Assembly: GCF_014269205.2 (NCBI RefSeq)
Contig: NZ_JABWRY020000001.1
Coordinates: forward strand, 3,968,001 to 4,032,000
Direction of reading: 5' to 3'
DNA length: 64,000 nt
From: Pseudomonas kermanshahensis
GTDB taxonomy: Bacteria > Pseudomonadota > Gammaproteobacteria > Pseudomonadales > Pseudomonadaceae
In this document: one piece after another, positions 1 through 6,279 of the stretch
How positions within the stretch are numbered: position 1 is the first letter of the stretch
How the letters are laid out: the number at the start of each line of letters is the position of its first letter
Program-made: the position numbers and the translations under genes
The notes under the pieces: model-generated
Told to the model about the DNA's origin: nothing
The model's input: only the letters and a program-made list of their open reading frames with translations
The model's database searches: none

Positions 1-411
1 GAGTGGGTCGGCTACCGCCCCGACCTGCGTGAACTGCAACGTCGCTCGGCACTGTTCTTCGCCCCACTGCTGTATGGCGGAGGGTCCAAGGTGAAGCTGC
101 TCGAGGCGATGGCTGCGGGGCTGCCGGTCATCACCACCAGCAAGGGGGTATCAGGGCTGGCCGTGAACAACGGCGAACACTACTTGGGCAGTGACGATGG
201 TGACCAACTGGCCCTGCTGATCACCCAACTGCTCAACCAGCCTTGGCGCATGGCCCAATTGAGCGAAGCCGGCCGGCAATTCGCCCGCCAGCGTCACGAT
301 TGGAGCATTGCCGCCCAGCAATTGGAAAACGTGCACATGCGCCTCAACCAGGTGCAACCCGCCAGCGCCACGCCACTGGCGGGCGGCTGGCTTGGGCGCT
401 CAACCAAGTAG
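1..411 (+). CDS. Glycosyltransferase family 4, C-terminal part (5' end outside window)
   Basis: The reading frame is open from the first base of the window to a TAG at 409-411, giving the last 136 residues. The segment YGGGSKVKLLEAMAAGLPVI near its start is the typical nucleotide-sugar binding region of GT-B fold, family 4 glycosyltransferases (the E of LLEAMA is the conserved donor-binding acid). The remaining part is the usual closing helices (ending RQRHDWSIAAQQLE). The donor, acceptor and polymer cannot be told from this part; a role in surface polysaccharide synthesis is the usual one for the family. It is convergent with moeA and the two stop regions overlap by about 12 bp, so no terminator separates them. 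Confidence 0.85.
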   Translation, partial: EWVGYRPDLRELQRRSALFFAPLLYGGGSKVKLLEAMAAGLPVITTSKGVSGLAVNNGEHYLGSDDGDQLALLITQLLNQPWRMAQLSEAGRQFARQRHDWSIAAQQLENVHMRLNQVQPASATPLAGGWLGRSTK

Positions 412-1626
412 CTCGCTGAAGGGGATGAACGGCACACTGTCGCCCTGCTTCGGCGTACTGCCTTCACGTACCTCGACCAAGCCCTCGGCCCAGGCCGCGC
501 TGCGCAGTACGCCAGAGCTCTGGTTTTTGTAGATGCGCACCTGGCCCTGCTCGATGCGTGCGCGCAGGTACTCGCGGCGCGTACCTGGCTTGGGCCAGTC
601 GAAGCCCGCTGGCATGTCGAAGCGCAGCGGCGTGACATCAGCCACGCCCTGACGGCGCAACAGATACGGCCGGGTCAGCAACCCGAACGTGACCAGCGTG
701 GACGCCGGGTTGCCCGGCAAACCGATCACCGGGACGCCACGAAAGTGCCCGAACGTGAGCGGCTTGCCCGGTTTGATCGCCAGCTTCCACAAGGCCAGCT
801 CGCCGGCCTCGCGCAGGGCGGCACCCAGGTAATCAGCCTCGCCCACGGAAACGCCACCGGTGGACAGAATCAGGTCGACATCGCCCAATGCCGCCAGGCA
901 TTCACGGGTGCGCGCCAGGTCATCGGGCAAAATCCCCGCATCCCGCACCTCACAACCCAAGCGTTGCAGCCAGCTGACCAGCAAGCGGCGGTTGCTGTTG
1001 TAGATTTGCCCTGGCCCCAGGGGCAGGCCAGGCTCGATCAGCTCGTCACCGGTCGACAGCACTGCCACGCGCACCTTGCGCACCACATCCAGACGGGCCT
1101 GGCCAAGGGTCGCAGCCAAGCCCAGCTCGATCGGGCCCAAGCGTGTACCGGCGCTCATTACCTGCTCGCCCTGGCGTGTTTCCTGGCCTTGCGGGCGAAT
1201 GTTCTGGTCGACCTTCAGCGGTTCGAGGAAGCGCACCCGGCCATCGTCAGCCACTTCGGCGTTTTCCTGCATTTCGACGCAGTCGGCGCCAGCCGGCACC
1301 GGCGCGCCGGTGAAGATGCGGGCACAGGTACCCGGCTGCAGCGGCTGCGGCGCATGGCCGGCGAAGATGCGCTGGCTCACCGGCAAGGGCTCACCCTGCC
1401 AGTCCGCCAGGCGCAGGGCATAGCCGTCCATGGCGCTATTCGGCCAGGGCGGCAGGTCGAGCGAAGCCACCAGGTCACGCGCCAGCACGCGCCCCTCGGC
1501 GTCGGCCAGCGACACATTTTCGGTTTCCTGGATGGGTGCGGCTTCTGCCAAGGCCAGCAGCTGCGCCAGTGCGTCTTCCACCGGCATCAGGGGCCGGGCT
1601 TGGGCAGACTCAACCACGACTTTCAC
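400..1626 (-). CDS. moeA: Molybdopterin molybdenumtransferase MoeA
   Basis: A 408-residue protein, the normal length for MoeA, which inserts molybdate into adenylylated molybdopterin in the cytoplasm. Visible family motifs are NSAMDGYALR near residue 65, FTGAPVPAGAD near 105, STGDELIEPG near 190, STGGVSVGEADY near 255 and GLPGNPAST near 300, in the family order. The start used is a GTG at 1626 overlapping the 3' end of moaB by 17 bp, which suggests translational coupling; an internal ATG at 1587 is possible but would cut the N-terminal helix. It forms a two-gene operon with moaB for molybdenum cofactor synthesis, needed by nitrate reductases and other Mo enzymes. Confidence 0.95.
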   Translation of the reverse strand: MKVVVESAQARPLMPVEDALAQLLALAEAAPIQETENVSLADAEGRVLARDLVASLDLPPWPNSAMDGYALRLADWQGEPLPVSQRIFAGHAPQPLQPGTCARIFTGAPVPAGADCVEMQENAEVADDGRVRFLEPLKVDQNIRPQGQETRQGEQVMSAGTRLGPIELGLAATLGQARLDVVRKVRVAVLSTGDELIEPGLPLGPGQIYNSNRRLLVSWLQRLGCEVRDAGILPDDLARTRECLAALGDVDLILSTGGVSVGEADYLGAALREAGELALWKLAIKPGKPLTFGHFRGVPVIGLPGNPASTLVTFGLLTRPYLLRRQGVADVTPLRFDMPAGFDWPKPGTRREYLRARIEQGQVRIYKNQSSGVLRSAAWAEGLVEVREGSTPKQGDSVPFIPFSELLG

Positions 1627-2149
1627 AGGCCGCTGCCTGCTTCAGGTGGGGCACGAAATTGCACGGGCGATGGCGGGCATCGAGCTGCTCGGCCAGGATG
1701 CCGTCCCAACCGGTGCGTACCGCATTGGTCGAGCCCGGTAAGCAGCACACCAGCGTGCCATTGGCCAGGCCAGCGAGGGCCCGCGATTGCACGGTGGAGG
1801 TGCCGATGTCGGCCACGGAAATCTGCCGGAACAGTTCACCGAAACCATCCACCTGTTTGTCCAGCAGGCAAGCCACGGCCTCCGGGGTGCTGTCGCGGCC
1901 GGTGAACCCAGTACCGCCGGTGATCAATACCACTTGCACTGCGTCATCGGCGATCCAGGTCGCGACCTGGGCGCGGATCTTGTACAGGTCGTCCTTGAGC
2001 AATACCCGCGATGCCAACTGGTGGCCGGCCGCAGTCAGGCGATCGACGAACAGCTGACCGGAGGTGTCATTGTCGAAGGTGCGCGTGTCGCTGACCGTCA
2101 ACACGGCGATGTTCAGGGGCACGAAGGGGGTATCTGCCTTGGCTTTCAT
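1610..2149 (-). CDS. moaB: Molybdenum cofactor biosynthesis protein MoaB
   Basis: A 179-residue MoaB/MogA-family protein that binds molybdopterin and, in this family, adenylylates it before metal insertion by MoeA. The motifs VLTVSDTRTFDNDTSG near residue 16 and ITGGTGFTGRDSTPEAV near 76 form the molybdopterin-binding fold; the second is the signature GGTG loop. The ATG at 2149 follows a GACGGACC stretch that can act as ribosome binding site. It is the first gene of the moaB-moeA operon and is divergent from the small lipoprotein gene, so both promoters must lie in 2150-2334. Confidence 0.94.
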   Translation of the reverse strand: MKAKADTPFVPLNIAVLTVSDTRTFDNDTSGQLFVDRLTAAGHQLASRVLLKDDLYKIRAQVATWIADDAVQVVLITGGTGFTGRDSTPEAVACLLDKQVDGFGELFRQISVADIGTSTVQSRALAGLANGTLVCCLPGSTNAVRTGWDGILAEQLDARHRPCNFVPHLKQAAACESRG

Positions 2150-2334
2150 GGGGGTCCGTCACAAGAAGATGGGATGGCGCATTTATAACACAGCACCCCC
2201 CGATACAACCTCGTGCCCCTGTGGCTTGCCCTTGGTCAATACCCTGGCTTTACCGCTATGCTGCACTGGAAAGGAACTTGCGTGGACGCCCTGCGTCTTA
2301 AAGTCATCTAGCACTGTCGCACTGGAGAAACACG

Positions 2335-2556
2335 ATGATTCAACGGACCCTTCCCGCCTTCCTGCTTGCCTTGGGCCTGGGCGCCCTCGCCGGCTGCGCA
2401 TCGCCGACCGTCATTACCCTGAATGATGGCCGCGAGATCCAGGCAGTGGACACCCCGTCCTTTGACGAGGACTCTGGTTTCTACGAATTCGAGCAACTCG
2501 ACGGCAAGCGTACGCGCCTGAACAAAGACCAGATTCGTACCGTCAAAGAGCTGTGA
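2335..2556 (+). CDS. Small YgdI/YgdR-type lipoprotein
   Basis: A 73-residue protein with a lipoprotein signal peptide: basic start (MIQR), hydrophobic stretch to residue 19 and lipobox LAGC with the acylated Cys at about 21. The mature part (about 50 residues) matches the SH3-like YgdI/YgdR family (TVITLNDGREIQAVDTP and later TRLNKDQIRTVKEL). Members are periplasm-facing lipoproteins of unknown function. The residue after Cys is Ala, so outer-membrane sorting is expected. An ACTGGAGAAACACG stretch before the ATG supplies a good GGAG ribosome binding site. It is followed by a large hairpin and tRNA-Pro. Confidence 0.88.
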   Translation: MIQRTLPAFLLALGLGALAGCASPTVITLNDGREIQAVDTPSFDEDSGFYEFEQLDGKRTRLNKDQIRTVKEL

Positions 2557-2564
2557 TTCAGCCG

Positions 2565-2616
2565 CCCTTTTTGGCAAACGCCCTTTTAACAACAAGGGCT
2601 TGCGTGCCAAAAAGGG
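2565..2616. repeat. Nested inverted repeat between lipoprotein gene and tRNA
   Basis: The 12-bp arms CCCTTTTTGGCA (2565-2576) and TGCCAAAAAGGG (2605-2616) are perfect complements. Inside them GCCCTT (2580-2585) and AAGGGC (2594-2599) form a second stem. There is no U-tract after the outer arm on either strand, so it is not a normal intrinsic terminator. It begins 9 bp after the lipoprotein stop and could stabilise that mRNA 3' end or be part of the tRNA leader. Confidence 0.6.
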
Positions 2617-2637
2617 ATGCAGTAGGATTTCGTTCAT

Positions 2638-2714
2638 CGGAGTGTAGCGCAGCCAGGTAGCGCGTCTCGTTCGGGACGAGAAGGCCGCAGGTTCGAATCC
2701 TGTCTCTCCGACCA
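2638..2714 (+). tRNA. tRNA-Pro (anticodon CGG)
   Basis: A 77-nt cloverleaf with encoded CCA. The anticodon stem is TCTCG/CGAGA around loop TTCGGGA, so the anticodon is CGG (2672-2674), reading CCG codons, which are frequent in this genome. The D arm has AGCCAGGTAGCGC and the T arm GTTCGAATC. The acceptor stem is CGGAGTG against CTCTCCG, which leaves a U-U mismatch at pair 6-67; the other six pairs are Watson-Crick. A terminator follows at 2725-2751. Confidence 0.95.
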
Positions 2715-2724
2715 AATCCTATTC

Positions 2725-2751
2725 AAAAAGCCCGCCTTGCGCGGGCTTTTT
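2725..2751 (+). terminator. Intrinsic terminator of tRNA-Pro
   Basis: The stem AAAAGCCCGC / GCGGGCTTTTT has a short loop and a run of six T, starting 11 bp after the tRNA CCA end. The A-run on the 5' side would also allow function on the opposite strand. Confidence 0.9.
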
Positions 2752-2780
2752 GTTGTGCGCGAGAAAATCCCCCTGACTTA

Positions 2781-2872
2781 TAGGAGCAGCCTTGTGCTGC
2801 GAAGAGGCCGGCGCAGGCCTACCCATCAGTCGGCGTCTGTACCGGCCTCTTCGCAGCACAAGGCTGCTCCTA
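2781..2872. repeat. REP pair (class A), IS target site
   Basis: Two perfectly complementary 31-bp arms (2781-2811 and 2842-2872) start with TAGGAGCAGCCTTGTGCTGC and end in GGCCGG, separated by 30 bp. This is the paired REP (REPIN) arrangement of the P. putida group. The same class occurs at 17733-17826 and 22592-22685. The right arm ends directly at the left end of the IS110-family element. Confidence 0.9.
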
Positions 2873-2875
2873 TGT

Positions 2876-2887
2876 ATGGACTCGCCC
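2876..2887. repeat. Sub-terminal inverted repeat of the IS, transposase 3' side
   Basis: ATGGACTCGCCC, an exact inverted match of 4292-4303. It starts 4 bp after the last base of the REP arm. Confidence 0.85.
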
Positions 2888-3124
2888 ACACTGTCTAGCT
2901 GCTTTTGAACTTAGGAACCCGGTTGCATCTATGTATCAGGCCTATTCGAGGAAGCTTTTTGCTTCTGGCCAACATCGTGGTGAGCTCGCAGCGTGCCGTT
3001 TACATTGAGGCCATTCATCAGGCCTGTAGGAGCAGAGGCATCTGTCTGCGACGGTCTTACCAGGGGTCAATGTTCACTAGCAGGGGTTGGAGCGCTCGGC
3101 GCCCCGGTGGCATTGCTCGGTTGA
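2888..3124 (-). ncRNA. Candidate guide (bridge/seek) RNA region of the IS
   Basis: The 237 bp between transposase stop and sub-terminal repeat have no convincing ORF. Seen directly: CTGTAGGAGCAG at 3024-3035 equals one strand of the rebuilt REP target; CTATGTAT at 2929-2936 equals the REP/IS junction at 2870-2877; ATCAGGCCT occurs twice (2935-2943, 3017-3025). Small stems: AGGCC/GGCCT (3008-3025), GAAGC/GCTTC (2951-2965), GCAGA/TCTGC (3032-3049). IS110 elements are known to encode an RNA with donor- and target-binding loops, located downstream of the transposase gene in the IS1111 subgroup. RNA limits and strand are inferred. Confidence 0.5.
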
Positions 3125-4228
3125 TCAGAGGCTCATAGCAGCCTCCGAGTTGCTGTTCGGTTTGCGCTGATATACCTGATCGCTCTGCAACAAGGCCCAG
3201 ATAATGCGCAGATTTCGATTAGCCAGTCTGATCGCCGCCTCCTTGCGTCCAAGGCGGGATAGCCAGCGTAAAAGGCGGTGATCGTCTGGCTGATCGGAAT
3301 CAGGCCTTAGCTGACTCAAGACAGCATGCGCCCCCTGGATCATCAGGCTGCGTATGTAGCCATCACCTCGCTTGCTCATCCTGCCCAGCCTGATTTTGTT
3401 TCCGCTGCTGTGCTGGTCGGGCACGATACCGAAGAAGGCGGCATACATTCGGCCACTGGCGAAGCGGCTAGGCTCGGTCTGTTTCGCCACGATCGCCGTG
3501 GCAATGATTGGGCCCACGCCACGAATGGTGATCAACCGCTGTGCGACCTTATCTTCCTGGGCTGTCGCTTCAAGCCGCCTACTCAGCGTCGCAATGCGTT
3601 CACCCAGAGAGAGCCAGTCAGTCAGCAGCTCATCGAGCAACTCGCGCAACAAGTCGGGCAGAGGTAAAGAGGCATCTTCAAGAGCCCGTGGCACATGCGA
3701 ATTGATCGCCGCATCGCCTTGAGGCATGGAGACGCCATGCTCTAGCAGCAGGCCACGTATCTGATTACCCAGCGCTGTATGCCGCTTGATGTTGCCGCGC
3801 CGGACACGGTGCAGCGCTTGAATAGCCAGTGCTGTAGTGCTCTTGATCGGGATTGAGGCAATACTGGTATCGCGACCGGCACGCAAAATGGCATGGGCGT
3901 CGTTACGGTCATTCTTCGCGCCGCTGCGGTGTTCGGCAACGCGTTGCGCAGGCAGGATCCGAACCGGATTACCCTTGGCCTGCAGTAGTCTGGCCCAGGC
4001 TTGAGCACCAGGACCGCACTCCATTAAGACAGTCACCGTCACTGGCAGCTTGATTAGAAAATCATGGAAATTTTGACGGGATTTGATGCGATTTTCGTAG
4101 ATCACCCGCCCGGTAGCATCCTCGCCTGCTAACTGGAAGACCTGTTTGGCCAGGTCTACGCAGAGGGTTGTGCAAAGCTCCACATCAGTGGAAGACAGGG
4201 GATCGTGCTTCGAACTATGCTTCTTCAT
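3125..4228 (-). CDS. IS110-family transposase (DEDD recombinase)
   Basis: 367 residues from the ATG at 4228, which follows GAGGGCGAGACC; a longer frame to 4303 would run into the terminal repeat, so the shorter start is preferred. The N-terminal RuvC-like domain shows CVDLAKQVFQL (first Asp near 25), LMECGPGAQAWA (Glu) and KNDRNDAHAI (Asp pair). A coiled middle part is followed by the Transposase_20 domain with TIRGVGPIIATAIVA, and DQHSSGNKIRLGRMSKRG, which carries the Ser expected at the active site of the C-terminal domain. The frame is intact, so the enzyme may be active. It cuts and rejoins DNA through a circular intermediate, guided in this family by the element's own non-coding RNA. Confidence 0.93.
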   Translation of the reverse strand: MKKHSSKHDPLSSTDVELCTTLCVDLAKQVFQLAGEDATGRVIYENRIKSRQNFHDFLIKLPVTVTVLMECGPGAQAWARLLQAKGNPVRILPAQRVAEHRSGAKNDRNDAHAILRAGRDTSIASIPIKSTTALAIQALHRVRRGNIKRHTALGNQIRGLLLEHGVSMPQGDAAINSHVPRALEDASLPLPDLLRELLDELLTDWLSLGERIATLSRRLEATAQEDKVAQRLITIRGVGPIIATAIVAKQTEPSRFASGRMYAAFFGIVPDQHSSGNKIRLGRMSKRGDGYIRSLMIQGAHAVLSQLRPDSDQPDDHRLLRWLSRLGRKEAAIRLANRNLRIIWALLQSDQVYQRKPNSNSEAAMSL

Positions 4229-4291
4229 GGTCTCGCCCTCGCTGCCGTTGGCTTCTTTGAACGCCACCGTGGCACTGTGATGCCTCGGCGG

Positions 4292-4303
4292 GGGCGAGTC
4301 CAT
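4292..4303. repeat. Sub-terminal inverted repeat of the IS, transposase 5' side
   Basis: GGGCGAGTCCAT, an exact inverted match of 2876-2887. About 6-7 bp of element follow before REP-like flank resumes near 4310. The transposase promoter must lie between this repeat and 4228, or form when the ends join in a circle. Confidence 0.85.
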
Positions 4304-4332
4304 CGATTACAGTCAGTGACCTGCAACGCTAG

Positions 4333-5901
4333 TTATTGCTCGGCTTGTACCGGCACATACAGCAGTTGCAGGCGCTCGCTGCTCCACGCTCGGGTCTGGT
4401 TGGTCAGCGCCAGGTCGTTGTTCAGCTTTTGCCCATAGCTGGGCACGATCTGCTTCAGCTTGGCCTGCCATTCAGGGGTCTTGAGGCGGTCCTTGAAGGT
4501 CTTCTCCAGCACGGTCAGCATGATTGGCGCGGCGGTCGAGGCGCCCGGAGAAGCCCCCAGCAGTGCAGCAATGCTGCCATCCTGGGCGGCGACCACTTCA
4601 GTACCAAACTGCAGCACGCCACCGAGCACGGGGTCCTTCTTGATTACCTGCACGCGTTGACCGGCCTGCAGCAGCTTCCAGTCTGCGTTCTTGGCATTGG
4701 GGAAGTACTCGCGCAACGCATTCATGCGGTCATCGAAGCTGAGCATCAACTGCCCCATCAGGTAAGTGCTCAGGTCGATGTTGTCGATGCCGGCGTTGAC
4801 CATCGGCAGCACGTTATGGCTGTTCAGCGAAGCGAACATGTCCAGCAGCGAGCCCTGCTTGAGGTACTTGGTGGAGAAGGTCGCGAACGGCCCGAACAGC
4901 AACACTTGCTTGCCGTCGATCATCCGGGTGTCCAGGTGCGGGACCGACATCGGCGGTGCGCCGACCGAGGCTTTGCCATACAACTTGGCCTGATGGCGTG
5001 CAACCACGTCCGGGTTATCCGTCATGAGGAATTGACCGCCCACCGGGAAGCCGGCATAGCCTTCGGCCTCGGGGATGCCCGATTTTTGCAGCAGCTTGAG
5101 CGCACCGCCCCCGGCACCGATGAACACGAACCGGGCATTGACCGCCACCTCGTGACCGCCCTTGGCCAGGTCGGCCACCACCACACGCCAGGTGCCATCG
5201 TCGTTGCGCACGATGTCACGCACTTCGTGGCTGAGGTTCAGGGTGACGTTGGGGTTGCGGGTCATCGACGCGAACAGTTGACGGGTGATCTCGCCGAAAT
5301 TCACGTCGGTGCCGATTGCCATGCGCGTGGCGGCGACCTTCTGCGCAGGGTCGCGGCCTTCCATCACCAGCGGTGCCCAGTGGCGGATCTGCTCGTGGTC
5401 TTCGCTGATTTCCATGCCACGGAACAGCGAGCTGTGCTGCAGGGCAGCGACGCGTTTGTGGAGGAAGGCAATGTTGTCGTCACCCCAGACGAAGCTCATG
5501 TGCGGCACGTTGTTGATGAACGACTTCGGGTTGCTCAGCACGCCTTGCTCGACCTGGTAGGCCCAGAACTGCTTGGACACCTCGAACTGCTCGTTGACCC
5601 CCACGGCCTTGCTGATGTCGATGCTGCCATCCTTACCGACACTGGTGTAGTTCAGCTCGCAAAACGCGGAGTGGCCGGTGCCGGCGTTGTTCCAGGCGTT
5701 GGAGCTTTCTTCGGCGACCTGGTCCAGGCGCTCGTAGACGTCGACCTTCCAGTTCGGCTCAAGCTCCGTGAGGTAAGTGCCCAGGCTTGCACTCATGATG
5801 CCGCCGCCAATCAGCAGGACGTCGACGGTCTTTTCCGGCTCCGCGGGTTTGGAGCAGCCGATGACGCTCAGGCAAAGGAGCGTCAGCAGTATTTTTTTCA
5901 T
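4333..5901 (-). CDS. mqo: Malate:quinone oxidoreductase
   Basis: 522 residues. Mqo oxidises malate to oxaloacetate with FAD and passes electrons to the quinone pool, replacing NAD-malate dehydrogenase in the TCA cycle of pseudomonads. The dinucleotide fold [16 protein letters not shown] is near residue 27, followed by [23 protein letters not shown] and, at the C-terminal side, [14 protein letters not shown], all family signatures. Unusually, the first 20 residues ([20 protein letters not shown]) form a lipoprotein-type signal with Cys16, so the enzyme may be membrane-anchored or exported rather than a plain peripheral protein. The stop lies about 24 bp from the IS end, so the insertion removed or displaced whatever terminator followed. 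Confidence 0.95.
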   Translation of the reverse strand: MKKILLTLLCLSVIGCSKPAEPEKTVDVLLIGGGIMSASLGTYLTELEPNWKVDVYERLDQVAEESSNAWNNAGTGHSAFCELNYTSVGKDGSIDISKAVGVNEQFEVSKQFWAYQVEQGVLSNPKSFINNVPHMSFVWGDDNIAFLHKRVAALQHSSLFRGMEISEDHEQIRHWAPLVMEGRDPAQKVAATRMAIGTDVNFGEITRQLFASMTRNPNVTLNLSHEVRDIVRNDDGTWRVVVADLAKGGHEVAVNARFVFIGAGGGALKLLQKSGIPEAEGYAGFPVGGQFLMTDNPDVVARHQAKLYGKASVGAPPMSVPHLDTRMIDGKQVLLFGPFATFSTKYLKQGSLLDMFASLNSHNVLPMVNAGIDNIDLSTYLMGQLMLSFDDRMNALREYFPNAKNADWKLLQAGQRVQVIKKDPVLGGVLQFGTEVVAAQDGSIAALLGASPGASTAAPIMLTVLEKTFKDRLKTPEWQAKLKQIVPSYGQKLNNDLALTNQTRAWSSERLQLLYVPVQAEQ

Positions 5902-6152
5902 TAGCTCAATCCAATTGATGTGAAGGATTGGCAGTCGTTGGCCCCGGCATGCACGCCCGGATGTTGTTGTTTTTTAGCTGGGTGTTTCGCGGGATCGGGG
6001 CACGATCGCCTCGGGCCGTGGCCCGGGCGCGCTTAAGCAGGGAATGTGCCAACCTGTCTTAGACCAATGGCTAAGGGGTGAGACAGCGGGTCGCATGGCG
6101 ACAATCCGCCACACTTACGCCAGGTTCGCTACGTTGATGGCGGATTTCCCCG

Positions 6153-6268
6153 GGGCCGCTGCGCGCCCCATCGCCGGCAAGCCGGCTCCCACACCGGCAC
6201 TGGATTGCTTGAGACTTGCGCCATCCCTGTGGGAGCCGGCTTGCCGGCGATGGGCCGCGCAGCGGCCC
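6153..6268. repeat. REP pair (class C)
   Basis: The 40-bp arms 6153-6192 and 6229-6268 are complementary except for one position; each contains GCCGGCAAGCCGGCTCCCAC or its complement. It occupies the 378-bp gap between mqo and the chemoreceptor gene (5902-6279). The rest of the gap (5902-6150) holds the mqo promoter region but no feature I can name. Confidence 0.88.
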
Positions 6269-6279
6269 TGAACAGCAGG

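Larger units (their letters stand above)
2873..4309 (-). mobile_element. IS110-family (IS1111-like) insertion sequence inserted at a REP end
   Basis: About 1.44 kb. The limits are inferred from three observations. A DEDD-type IS110 transposase is present. A perfect 12-bp inverted repeat, ATGGACTCGCCC (2876-2887) and GGGCGAGTCCAT (4292-4303), lies a few bases inside each end. Joining the outer flanks (…GCTCCTA at 2872 with CAGTCAG from 4310) rebuilds the REP end GCTCCTACAG seen intact at other loci. Sub-terminal inverted repeats and a long non-coding stretch on the transposase 3' side are traits of the IS1111 subgroup. No target duplication is visible, as is usual for IS110. REP-targeting IS110 elements are known in P. 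putida (ISPpu9/ISPpu10); identity with one of them cannot be decided here. Exact ends may be off by a few bases. Confidence 0.8.

Noticed and set aside
2905..3138. 77-residue plus-strand ORF inside the IS
   Set aside because: No ribosome binding site, and it covers the probable guide-RNA region; structure and repeats explain this segment better.
2638..4309. Integrative element using tRNA-Pro as attachment site
   Set aside because: The tRNA 3' end is not duplicated downstream and the only mobile gene is an IS110 transposase explained by REP targeting.
4336..5904. 522-residue plus-strand ORF antiparallel to mqo, of the same length
   Set aside because: It mirrors the mqo frame because of GC-biased third positions; the protein is rich in His, Gln, Val and Ala without any domain, and mqo has clear family motifs.
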